A DNA stretch of 64,000 nucleotides from JARRQJ01 sp037381915 (GTDB lineage Bacteria; Pseudomonadota; Gammaproteobacteria; DRLM01), in contig JARRQJ010000028.1 of NCBI GenBank assembly GCA_037381915.1, forward strand, positions 1-64,000. The letters are read 5' to 3'. This document shows, in pieces, positions 8,206 through 15,511 of this stretch. Within the stretch, counting starts at the first letter, position 1. Every line of letters starts with the position of its first letter. The notes beneath the pieces are model-generated. The model saw only the letters and a list, made by a program, of their open reading frames with translations, made no database searches and was not told where the DNA came from. Both the position numbers and the translations under genes were made by a program.

Positions 8206-8895
8206 CTAGGCCTGTAGGGAAAACCGGTAACCGGCACCCCGCACCGTCTGGATGAGACGGTCATAGCCGTGGGCGGCCAGCACCTTGCGCAACCGCAGGA
8301 TATGCACATCCACCGTACGTTCCTCCACATAGACGTCCCCTCCCCAGACCCGGTCCAACAACTGGCCGCGGCTGTAGACCCGTTCGGGATGGGTCATGAA
8401 AAAATGCAGCAGGCGATATTCCGTCGGCCCCATGAGCAGCACCTCCTCGCCCGCCGTCACCCGGTGACCGGCCGCGTCCAGCCGCAGACCACCCACCTCG
8501 ATCACATCCGCCGCTACATGCGGCGAAGCACGGCGCAACACCGCATTAATGCGCGCCACCAGTTCGCGCGGCGAAAAGGGCTTGGTGACGTAATCATCGG
8601 CGCCGCTGTCGAACCCCCGGATTTTATCAGACTCCTCGCCGCGCGCGGTCAACATAATGATCGGCACCTCGCGGGTTAGATCGCTCTTCTTCAACTGACG
8701 CGCGTACTCCACGCCGCTGATGCCCGGCAGCATCCAGTCCAGCAGCATCAAATCCGGCAGTTGTCCCGCGATCCGGGTCTGGGCCTCCGTGGCGTCACTG
8801 GCCATGGCCACATCGTAACCGGCATTGCGCAAGGCCATGGCCACCATCTGCTGAATCGCAGGTTCATCTTCCACCAACAGGATATTTACCGCCAT
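8206..8895 (-). CDS. phoB: Phosphate-regulon response regulator PhoB
   Basis: This OmpR-type transcription factor activates the Pho regulon. The 229-residue product has a receiver domain with acidic pocket VEDE, phosphoacceptor Asp53 in LLDWMLPG, the switch Thr in IIMLTARGEE and the conserved Lys in YVTKPFSP. The winged-helix DNA-binding domain ends with EERTVDVHILRLRKVL and IQTVRGAGYRF. I chose ATG at 8895; a TTG two codons upstream could also serve, but MAVNILLVEDE matches the family start. phoR follows after 3 bases. A Pho-box-like repeat about 48 bases upstream suggests autoregulation. Confidence 0.96.
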   Translation of the reverse strand: MAVNILLVEDEPAIQQMVAMALRNAGYDVAMASDATEAQTRIAGQLPDLMLLDWMLPGISGVEYARQLKKSDLTREVPIIMLTARGEESDKIRGFDSGADDYVTKPFSPRELVARINAVLRRASPHVAADVIEVGGLRLDAAGHRVTAGEEVLLMGPTEYRLLHFFMTHPERVYSRGQLLDRVWGGDVYVEERTVDVHILRLRKVLAAHGYDRLIQTVRGAGYRFSLQA

Positions 8896-8942
8896 AAACA
8901 ATCATCGCCCATCGATCAACGCGTTACGATTAAACTACAAGA

Positions 8943-8960
8943 ATGTTACAACTATGTGAC
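8943..8960 (-). promoter_or_regulatory. Pho-box-like repeat upstream of phoB
   Basis: On the minus strand the site reads GTCACAT-AGTT-GTAACAT, two 7-base units separated by 4 bases, the layout of a PhoB half-site pair. A candidate -10 (TAGTTT or TTTAAT) follows about 6-10 bases later. Autoregulation of phoBR by PhoB is known in enteric bacteria; here it is inferred. Confidence 0.55.
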
Positions 8961-9089
8961 CCTTCACCGCAGCAAGACCATGGCCCGCTGGCGCCCGCCT
9001 TCGAACATGGTTCCAAACGGGCAGCGGGCGCTCGTTCGAGGTTTGCCAGCCAGGAAAAGAGCTTGTAACATTGCGTCTTTGGTGTTTCC

Positions 9090-9118
9090 GGCAGCCCCGG
9101 CGGAGCTGCCTTTTTTGC
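9090..9118 (+). terminator. Intrinsic terminator in the argD leader
   Basis: GGCAGC pairs with GCTGCC around a 9-base loop and is followed by TTTTTTGCTTTTT. No gene on the plus strand precedes it, so it ends either a short regulatory transcript or a leader RNA upstream of argD. Confidence 0.7.
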
Positions 9119-9139
9119 TTTTTATGGCCAAGGCACAGT

Positions 9140-10339
9140 ATGTCAGATGCACTCATGTCAACCTATGCGCGGCTCCCGGTCACCTTCGAGCGGGGGGAAG
9201 GGGCTTGGTTGTGGGACGCCACGGGTAAGAAATACCTGGACGCCCTCAGCGGCGTGGCCGTCTGCGGCCTGGGACACGCCCATCCGGCGGTGGCCGACGC
9301 GCTGTGCGATCAGGCGCGTCGCCTGGTCCATACCTCCAATATTTACGGCATCGCCAAACAACAGCAACTGGCGGAACGCCTGACGGCGCTTAGCGGCCTG
9401 GATCGGGCGTTTTTCTGCAATTCCGGCGCCGAGGCCAACGAGGCGGCCATCAAGCTCGCCCGTCTCTATGGCCACCAGAAGGGCATCCGCGTCCCCACCA
9501 TCGTGGTCGCGGAAAGCAGCTTTCACGGCCGCACCCTGGCGACCCTGACCGCCACCGGCAGCCGTAAGGCCCAGGCTGGTTTCGAGCCGCTGGTCCGCGG
9601 CTTCCTGCGGGTGGCCTACAACGATCTCGGGGCCCTGCAGACCATCGCCAAGAACAGCCCTGACGTAGTCGCGGTGCTGCTGGAACCGATCCAGGGCGAG
9701 GGCGGAGTCAACGTCCCGGACGACGATTATCTCGGCGGGGTACGGGAATTGTGCGACCAGCACGGCTGGTTGATGATGCTGGACGAGGTGCAAACCGGCA
9801 TGGGCCGCACCGGCCGCTGGTTCGCCTATCAGCACACCCCGATCGTCCCCGACGTGATGACCCTGGCCAAGGGACTCGCCAACGGCGTGCCCATCGGCGC
9901 CTGCCTGGCGCGCGGCGCGGCGGCGGACGTCTTCAAGCCCGGCAATCACGCCACCACCTTCGGCGGCAATCCCCTGGCCTGCAGCGCCGCACTCGCGGTC
10001 ATCGACACCATCGAAACGGATAATCTGACGGCTCAGGCCGCGGCCCTCGGGACGCGCATGGTCAAGCGTCTGCGTGACCGTCTCACCCACTGCGAAGGTG
10101 CGGAATGCAAGATCGTCGACGACATTCGCAGCAAGGGACTGATGATCGGCATCGAACTGGAACGGCCCTGCGGCGAGCTGGTGGGCAAGGCGCTGGAACG
10201 GGGATTGCTCATCAACGTCACCGCCGAGCGGGTGATCCGCCTGCTGCCGCCGCTGATCATCAGCGACGAAGAGGCCGACCGCATCGCCGACGGGGTGGCG
10301 GACCTGGTGATCGGCTTCGCCAACGACATGGCGGCCTGA
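9140..10339 (+). CDS. argD: Acetylornithine aminotransferase
   Basis: This PLP enzyme of arginine synthesis converts N-acetylglutamate semialdehyde to N-acetylornithine, using glutamate. It is 399 residues long from ATG 9140. It has the class-III aminotransferase features FFCNSGAEANEAAIKLAR, SSFHGRT, LLEPIQGEGGV, MLDEVQTGMGRTG and the PLP lysine in TLAKGLANG (Lys244). Upstream in-frame codons would add a basic, unconserved N-terminus that overlaps the leader terminator, so MSDALMSTYARLPV is preferred (an ATG five codons later is the alternative). argF follows 10 bases after the stop, forming a two-gene arginine operon. Confidence 0.95.
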   Translation: MSDALMSTYARLPVTFERGEGAWLWDATGKKYLDALSGVAVCGLGHAHPAVADALCDQARRLVHTSNIYGIAKQQQLAERLTALSGLDRAFFCNSGAEANEAAIKLARLYGHQKGIRVPTIVVAESSFHGRTLATLTATGSRKAQAGFEPLVRGFLRVAYNDLGALQTIAKNSPDVVAVLLEPIQGEGGVNVPDDDYLGGVRELCDQHGWLMMLDEVQTGMGRTGRWFAYQHTPIVPDVMTLAKGLANGVPIGACLARGAAADVFKPGNHATTFGGNPLACSAALAVIDTIETDNLTAQAAALGTRMVKRLRDRLTHCEGAECKIVDDIRSKGLMIGIELERPCGELVGKALERGLLINVTAERVIRLLPPLIISDEEADRIADGVADLVIGFANDMAA

Positions 10340-10349
10340 ACGACCCCCG

Positions 10350-11255
10350 ATGACGGTACGCCATTTCCTCTCTTTGTTGGACCTTTCCGGCGCGGAGCTG
10401 CGCGCGCTGATCGCCCGTGCCAGCGAACTGAAGGCCGAACGACTCAACGGCACCTATTACGAACCCCTGAAAAATAAAATCCTCGGCATGGTCTTCGAGA
10501 AATCCTCGACCCGCACCCGGGTGTCCTTCGAGGCGGCGATGCTGCAATTTGGTGGGCATGCCATCTTCCTCTCGCCGCGCGACACCCAGCTCGGTCGCGG
10601 CGAACCCATTGAGGACACCGCGCGGGTGTTGTCGCGCATGGTGGATGCGATCGCCATCCGTACCTACGAACACGACAAACTGGAGGCCTTCGCCGCCCAC
10701 TCCCGAGTGCCGGTGGTCAACGCCCTCACCGACCGCGAACATCCCTGCCAGCTGCTGGCGGACATGCAGACCTATTTCGAACACCGCGGCGACATCCGCG
10801 GCAAGACCGTGGCCTGGCTGGGGGACGGCAACAATATGTGCCACTCCTACATCCATGCCGCGCAACGCCTGGAATTCGAGCTGCGCATCGCCTGCCCCGA
10901 AGACTACCAGCCGGACGCCGCCATCCTGCGCGCCGCCGGCGGCCATGCCAGGCTGGTAAAGGAACCGCCCGCCGCCGCCCAGGACGCGGACCTGGTCGTC
11001 ACCGACGTGTGGGCCAGCATGGGCCAGGAAGAGGAACAAATGGCACGCGGGGCGGCCTTCATCGCCTACCAGGTCAATGCCGCAATCATGGCCTGCGCCA
11101 AACCCGATGCCCTGTTCATGCACTGTCTGCCCGCCCACCGCGACGAGGAGGTCACCGCCGAGGTGCTCGACGATCCGCGCAGCGTGGTGTGGGAGGAAGC
11201 GGAAAACCGCCTGCATTCGCAGAAGGCGTTGTTGGAACTGCTGCTGCGTAATTGA
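10350..11255 (+). CDS. argF: Ornithine carbamoyltransferase
   Basis: The enzyme makes citrulline from ornithine and carbamoyl phosphate in arginine synthesis. The 301-residue protein carries the carbamoyl-phosphate motif STRTR (residues 53-57), DTQLGRGEPIEDTARVLSRM, the HPCQLLADM segment, and the ornithine-site HCLPAHRDEEV with His258. The catalytic Cys of HCLP is present. It ends normally (AENRLHSQKALLELLL). It directly follows argD and is probably co-transcribed. Convergent with the methyltransferase gene downstream; no clear terminator is visible in the 149 bases between them. Confidence 0.96.
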   Translation: MTVRHFLSLLDLSGAELRALIARASELKAERLNGTYYEPLKNKILGMVFEKSSTRTRVSFEAAMLQFGGHAIFLSPRDTQLGRGEPIEDTARVLSRMVDAIAIRTYEHDKLEAFAAHSRVPVVNALTDREHPCQLLADMQTYFEHRGDIRGKTVAWLGDGNNMCHSYIHAAQRLEFELRIACPEDYQPDAAILRAAGGHARLVKEPPAAAQDADLVVTDVWASMGQEEEQMARGAAFIAYQVNAAIMACAKPDALFMHCLPAHRDEEVTAEVLDDPRSVVWEEAENRLHSQKALLELLLRN

Positions 11256-11404
11256 CTACCTCGACGTGAGATGCCTTTTACGTATGCGCGAATGCTCACC
11301 AGCAACTCTGTATACTGGTCTGAGCCAAGACAGAAAATGTGCTGTCACGCGGAAGCGTCTTAACTGCCTTAGCTAAAATATCGCGCTGGGCATGCTCGAC
11401 TGGC

Positions 11405-12115
11405 TCAGTGCTTGACAACATAATGCTTCCAGGTGCATTTTGGATGCGACACAATCACTTCAGGTTTATCATGAAAAAACTCGTCGATGGCCTTTGTAGC
11501 ACCAGGCCAACGCGCATCATGATATTCATCAAACATGATGACACCCCCGCGTTGCACCTTGTCATACAAGGTTCGCAAGGATAAGCGGTAAGATTCATAA
11601 AGGTCACAATCGAGATGCAGCAAAGCGATGCGGCCTTCATAACCTGGTAAAGTCTGATCGAACCATCCTTTTATGAGGCGAATCCTTTGGTGGATAACTT
11701 CATCAGTCAGTCGTCCATCTCGCAACACCTTTAATACTGTTTCTGGCGGATTAGCCCAAAACCCTTTTCCTTCAATCGGAGTTGTTTCGTCCTCTTCAAT
11801 TGGATTTGGAAATCCTTCAAAAGAATCAAAACCATAATACGTTCGAGGTGTCCCAACATAATCGCACAGCAACGTAAAAAGCAAAGCCCCATGGCCAATA
11901 GAAACACCACACTCAAGGATATCGCCGTCCACGTTCCTGACCTTTTCAATCATATCCTCGAAGTAAAGGTAGCGATCAAGAGCACCGCGATAGATGCGAG
12001 GCAAGAAGGGTGAATGACTATAGTCAGCCGGTATGCTTTCTTCTAACGGGTCTATTTTTTCGATTTTATACCCAAAGGAGCGCAGAGTCTTTTTAATTAA
12101 GGATTTGATTAGCAT
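11405..12115 (-). CDS. TylF/MycF-type O-methyltransferase
   Basis: This is a SAM-dependent methyltransferase of the TylF family, whose known members methylate sugar hydroxyls. The 236-residue product has the SAM-binding ILECGVSIGHGALLF near residue 70, and the metal-site segments LLHLDCDLYESY and IMFDEYHDARW expected of the Mg-dependent family. ATG 12115 (GAAGG upstream) is preferred to a TTG six codons earlier. The gene is clearly richer in A and T than argF and cytochrome c4 on either side and stands alone, pointing to acquisition by transfer. It probably modifies a surface polysaccharide, but its substrate cannot be told. Confidence 0.85.
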   Translation of the reverse strand: MLIKSLIKKTLRSFGYKIEKIDPLEESIPADYSHSPFLPRIYRGALDRYLYFEDMIEKVRNVDGDILECGVSIGHGALLFTLLCDYVGTPRTYYGFDSFEGFPNPIEEDETTPIEGKGFWANPPETVLKVLRDGRLTDEVIHQRIRLIKGWFDQTLPGYEGRIALLHLDCDLYESYRLSLRTLYDKVQRGGVIMFDEYHDARWPGATKAIDEFFHDKPEVIVSHPKCTWKHYVVKH

Positions 12116-12660
12116 GCGGCCGCCTTCTCGCAAATATCGCGCTATCCACTTCCGTATTAAAGTAAATAGCCAGCTACTTTATGACATAGTGTCAGATCTT
12201 GACACAATACGGTGAACGGTCCATGCGACTGGAGAACGATATCCCAATGAGGTACGTGGGCTGCTTACCTTTTTAATGATGGACTAGCGAACTATTAAGA
12301 AAAATGCTAGCTAATCCATGAATCATCATCGACGTAACCTAATTTGATCAACAAATCATTAGGGGCGCCGTAGAATAATTCCCGATCTTTTTGTGGAAGT
12401 TTCGTCTGCCACACTTACGGATTTTGAAGTCTATTTTCCAATCAGTTCATTCTTGAGATGACTGAAAAACCTTTCAGCGCAGGATTTATGTAGGTTATTT
12501 CTCTACCTGGTGCTCGAGAGCACCTGGCGATTTCGAGTATATCCCTGCGGCTAAAGAATGGCATATACATATATTTGGCAGGCGTTAGCACTAGGGCCGG
12601 CTCTGACACCTCGGCTGTGAACTGGCGATCAAACAAACATGCACTCAGAGCGGTAACCGC
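12116..12660. other. AT-rich non-coding stretch
   Basis: No gene is supported between the methyltransferase and cytochrome c4. The base composition is AT-rich like the methyltransferase gene. A 7-bp stem (GGTGCTC/GAGCACC) occurs near 12510. A 64-codon frame on the minus strand has no recognisable features. Confidence 0.5.
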
Positions 12661-13314
12661 CTACGGCAGCAGACCGGATAGATAATTGGCCAGCGCCTTG
12701 ATCTCCTGGTCGGACAGCCCCTTGGCGATGTTCTGCATCATACCGGCCGGGTCATTGGCGCGGGTCCCGGCGCGCAGGTCCGTCAGCTCCTTGATGATGT
12801 AATCGCGGTGCTGGCCGCCGATTACGGGAAACTGCGAAATATTCGGCGCCTTGCCCTTGCCGCGCTCACCGTGGCAGTTCACACAGCCGTAGACGTTCTT
12901 TTTGGGAATGCCGTTGTAGAAAATCTTCTCCCCCTCCTTGGCGAGCTTTTTGTCCACGGGGGCCAGCGGCTTGGATGCCATCTTTTGCGAGTGGAAATAG
13001 GCCCCGATATCCAAGGCATCCTGCATGGAGGCCACCGTCGCGGCCATGCCCGCCATGGTCTCGTTATTGGCACGCAGGCCTTTCTGGAAATCGTGGACCT
13101 GCTTGGCAATGTAGGAGGCGTACTGACCGGCCAGCCTCGGGAAGGTGGCATCCTCGCTGTTACCGGTGCCGCCGTGGCAACCCTGACACAAAGCCGATTT
13201 TGTCGCGCCGGCCTTGGGGTCGCCCTTCATGCCGTACGTACCGAAGTCGGCCTGCGCCGAACCGAACCCCATCACCATGATCACCGCTACCGCCCAAATC
13301 ACCCTGTTCCGCAT
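12661..13314 (-). CDS. Diheme cytochrome c4
   Basis: This periplasmic diheme electron carrier probably passes electrons between the bc1 complex and terminal oxidases. The 217-residue precursor has a signal peptide (residues 1-22, cleavage after SAQA), then two cytochrome c domains with heme-binding CQGCH (43-47) and CVNCH (144-148). Candidate axial Met residues lie in NETMAGMA and PAGMMQNIA. The tandem arrangement and the length are typical of c4. ATG 13314 is preceded by GAAGGGGTGA. It is flanked by long non-coding stretches and appears monocistronic. Confidence 0.95.
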   Translation of the reverse strand: MRNRVIWAVAVIMVMGFGSAQADFGTYGMKGDPKAGATKSALCQGCHGGTGNSEDATFPRLAGQYASYIAKQVHDFQKGLRANNETMAGMAATVASMQDALDIGAYFHSQKMASKPLAPVDKKLAKEGEKIFYNGIPKKNVYGCVNCHGERGKGKAPNISQFPVIGGQHRDYIIKELTDLRAGTRANDPAGMMQNIAKGLSDQEIKALANYLSGLLP

Positions 13315-13764
13315 GTTTCACCCCTTCGATTCTGACGGAGTACCCCGTGTCTTCGTGTTGCCTTTGTGGTTGTTAACTCGAGTCACTGTATATTACAGGC
13401 TCCACGTTTTCCGTCAATCCATACGCCAGATTTCTCAGCCAAATAAAGGACTATTTCTATGCATTTTGGCAACAAGGATCATTGACCGCGTCAAACCCGA
13501 CAAACTGCATCCAATCGCCGCGCCCAAGCGGCCTGGTCGCATCCATTGACGCGGCAAAACGACCCATGGCGCCCCGGACCGATTGGATGACACCAAACTT
13601 AAAAGTCCTCGCCGGATTCATCACCCAACCGTCGGATTATTTTACACTTTTCGGTTTCCAGGCCCGGTCGGACGCTTGCCACATTAAAAAAACGCTTTTA
13701 AAACAAGAAAGCTTAAATTATGGTCCGAATCGTGCTTTTTAATAACGCAGATGGCTCAGGCGGG
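13315..13764. other. Intergenic region upstream of cytochrome c4
   Basis: I see no gene here. The part nearest 13314 presumably holds the cytochrome c4 promoter on the minus strand; no clear -35/-10 pair stood out. The plus strand to the right leads into the candidate small RNA. Confidence 0.45.
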
Positions 13765-13852
13765 TGTAAACTGTCATTTTGAGTATCTAGCTAACAACCA
13801 CAATAAACAACTACAACAATAATAATTAGGCGGCCTTCAGGCCGCTTTTTTA
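13765..13852 (+). ncRNA. Candidate small RNA with CA-rich tract and terminator
   Basis: The plus strand carries a CA-rich, probably unstructured tract (CAATAAACAACTACAACAAT and flanks) immediately before a strong terminator hairpin, with no coding frame in front of it. A TAAACT candidate -10 lies upstream. AAYAAYAA-like tracts are a feature of some Hfq/Crc-binding RNAs; any such role here is speculative. Confidence 0.3.
13830..13852 (+). terminator. Strong intrinsic terminator
   Basis: A perfect 7-bp stem GCGGCCT/AGGCCGC with a 2-base loop is followed by TTTTTTATT on the plus strand. On the minus strand it would also fold, downstream of the protease gene, but with only a weak T-run. Confidence 0.75.
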
Positions 13853-13888
13853 TTGGCCGGGGCAGCAGGTGGCAAACCCCGGGCCCGT

Positions 13889-14689
13889 CTACATGGAATC
13901 TTTCAGACCCGCCTTGGCCAGCAAGGCCCGCGCATAACGAATTGGGATGGCGTAGGAAATGCCGCTGGGCTTTTGCAGAACGTTCTCCTTGGTTTCCTGC
14001 ACGAACACCTTGTTGACGATGCCGATCACCGCGCCGGTGTCGGGATTGTACAGCGGGCTGCCGCTGTTACCGGGATAGGCGGTAGCGTCCAGTTGAAACA
14101 CCATGTAGGGGTGCCTGAGCTTGCTCAGCATCGCCGCGTTCAATTCCCGCGAGTTATCGAGCGGTATGATCTCCGGAGTGATGGAGGACACGATACCGCG
14201 GTGGGTAACCGGATACAGGCCCAGTACCGCGCCGATAGGAAAGCCGGTGAAGGCGTAACGCTCGCCTTCCCGCACCTTGTCGGAATCACCCAGCTTGAGC
14301 GCCGGCAGGGGCGCGTCGGAAAACTTCAGCAGGACCAGATCATGCACCGCATCCGCCGCCACCTCGACGGCGAGCCGCACATCGGGGTCCTCACCGGTCC
14401 CTGCGAAGATCGCCAGGGTCTCCTTCCGGCGGGTATGGATGACCTTGGGTATCACATGCAGATTGGTGAGCACGTGGCGGCCGTCGGCCACCACAAACCC
14501 CGTCCCCCGCAGGCTCACGGCGGGCTGGCGGGTGCGCTGATAGGTACCGACGCCGACGATACTGGGCTTGATCTTTGCCACGGTGTCCGGCAAATCCCCG
14601 GCCATCGCGTTCGCGCAAAGCGGACAGGACAACAGCAGGATGAGACACCAGCGCCGCACTTGCCGGTACGGCAGGAACGTTAAGTACAT
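13889..14689 (-). CDS. Periplasmic trypsin-like serine protease (no PDZ domain)
   Basis: This is probably a secreted S1C-type (HtrA/Deg-like) protease or a relative. The 266-residue product has an N-terminal signal segment (hydrophobic 13-29, ending ANAMA) and a single trypsin-like domain. The catalytic triad is readable: His78 in VLTNLHV, Asp117 in AVHDLVLL and Ser209 in AYPGNSGSPL. Family HtrA proteins usually carry one or two PDZ domains after the protease; here the protein ends right after the last strand, so oligomeric regulation of DegP type is unlikely. It is monocistronic as far as can be seen. Its targets are unknown. Confidence 0.85.
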   Translation of the reverse strand: MYLTFLPYRQVRRWCLILLLSCPLCANAMAGDLPDTVAKIKPSIVGVGTYQRTRQPAVSLRGTGFVVADGRHVLTNLHVIPKVIHTRRKETLAIFAGTGEDPDVRLAVEVAADAVHDLVLLKFSDAPLPALKLGDSDKVREGERYAFTGFPIGAVLGLYPVTHRGIVSSITPEIIPLDNSRELNAAMLSKLRHPYMVFQLDATAYPGNSGSPLYNPDTGAVIGIVNKVFVQETKENVLQKPSGISYAIPIRYARALLAKAGLKDSM

Positions 14690-15147
14690 AGCGATCTTTC
14701 CGGATAAACCCTTCGAGACCCCTTGCAGACATAGACAGGATCCCGAACGGGTATCTTAATACCAATCCCGACTGCAGGCACCCAAAACCCGTTATGCCGC
14801 TTTCAGCGTGATGTAGCTCACCCGTTGTGGTGCGAGCGAGTATGGGTGCGGTAGTGGCCCTACCACCATCCCAACCTTCCCACCCTGAGGGGGAAGGAGC
14901 GCACGATTCAGGTCCTTCAAGGAAATATTGTGAAGCGTCATTCCGGTAACAACCGGGATCACCATGTTACGACGGCTAGAAGATTACAAGAATAGAACGC
15001 AGGTCCCTTCTCCCTCCGGGGGAAGGGCAGGGAATTTCAATTAAATGAAACTCGGCAAAGCCGGGGATTTAATCAATGAGCGCCCAAGGCGGCTGCATTT
15101 GGCAATGTTGGTTTCTTCCCGCCCATAGATCACCCTCACCCCGAGCC

Positions 15148-15201
15148 GGGGGTGATCATCTCCTCCCCCTTCAAGGGGGAGGCCGGGAGGGGGATGGGGT
15201 G
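15148..15201. repeat. Eroded end of the YTAN-type miniature element
   Basis: The TGATCATCTCCTCCCCCTTCAAGGGGGAGG-like hairpin followed by GGGAGGGGGATGGGGT matches the corresponding terminal part of copy C (18893-19121). Only this end survives; it stops about 11 bases before the second element type. Confidence 0.45.
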
Positions 15202-15212
15202 CTCGCCAGCGT

Positions 15213-15380
15213 CTAGTGTACTGTCCCATAGTAGTTTTACTAATGATCACCCTCACCCCGGCCCCTCTCCCGGAGGGAGAGGGGATCTAGAAGCCTTATC
15301 TCCGCGGGAGAAGGATAAGGTATGCGGCGATCAGCTACGGCAAGTCATTAATTGAAGTCATAAGTGGGACAGCACACTAG
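15213..15380. mobile_element. Second type of miniature inverted-repeat element (168 bp)
   Basis: The left end reads CTAGTGTACTGTCCCATA. The right end, read inward, is CTAGTGTGCTGTCCCACTTA. The first 16 bases match with one difference. The outermost TA could be a TA target duplication, as made by IS630-like elements. The interior has two hairpins (CCTCTCCC/GGGAGAGG and CCTTATCTCC with a partner) and no coding capacity. Only one copy is seen in the window, so mobility is inferred from the ends alone. Confidence 0.55.
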
Positions 15381-15511
15381 GGCCTGTTGACAATCCGCGC
15401 GCCACGCTTGTTCTCAAGACGTACCGAGTATTTCTGTAAAAACCCCCAATATACATAGCGTCTCCCGGCGAGGAAAAGACTCATGATGCAAAGACCGATC
15501 AGACCGACCCG

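Larger units (their letters stand above)
14690..15511. other. Repeat-rich non-coding stretch
   Basis: There is no supported gene between the protease and the O-ligase gene. The stretch contains eroded pieces of the YTAN-element family (about 14878-14912 and 15148-15201), a GTCATTCCGG half-repeat near 14939, and a second, different inverted-repeat element at 15213-15380. Confidence 0.55.

Noticed and set aside
9158..10453. 431-codon open frame on the minus strand opposite argD
   Set aside because: Shadow of the high-GC argD gene; composition and lack of domains show it is not coding.
12442..12636. 64-codon minus-strand frame upstream of cytochrome c4
   Set aside because: No ribosome site, domain or context; probably random in AT-rich DNA.
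13853..14683. 276-codon frame on the plus strand opposite the serine protease
   Set aside because: It mirrors the protease gene, whose catalytic triad and signal peptide are clear.
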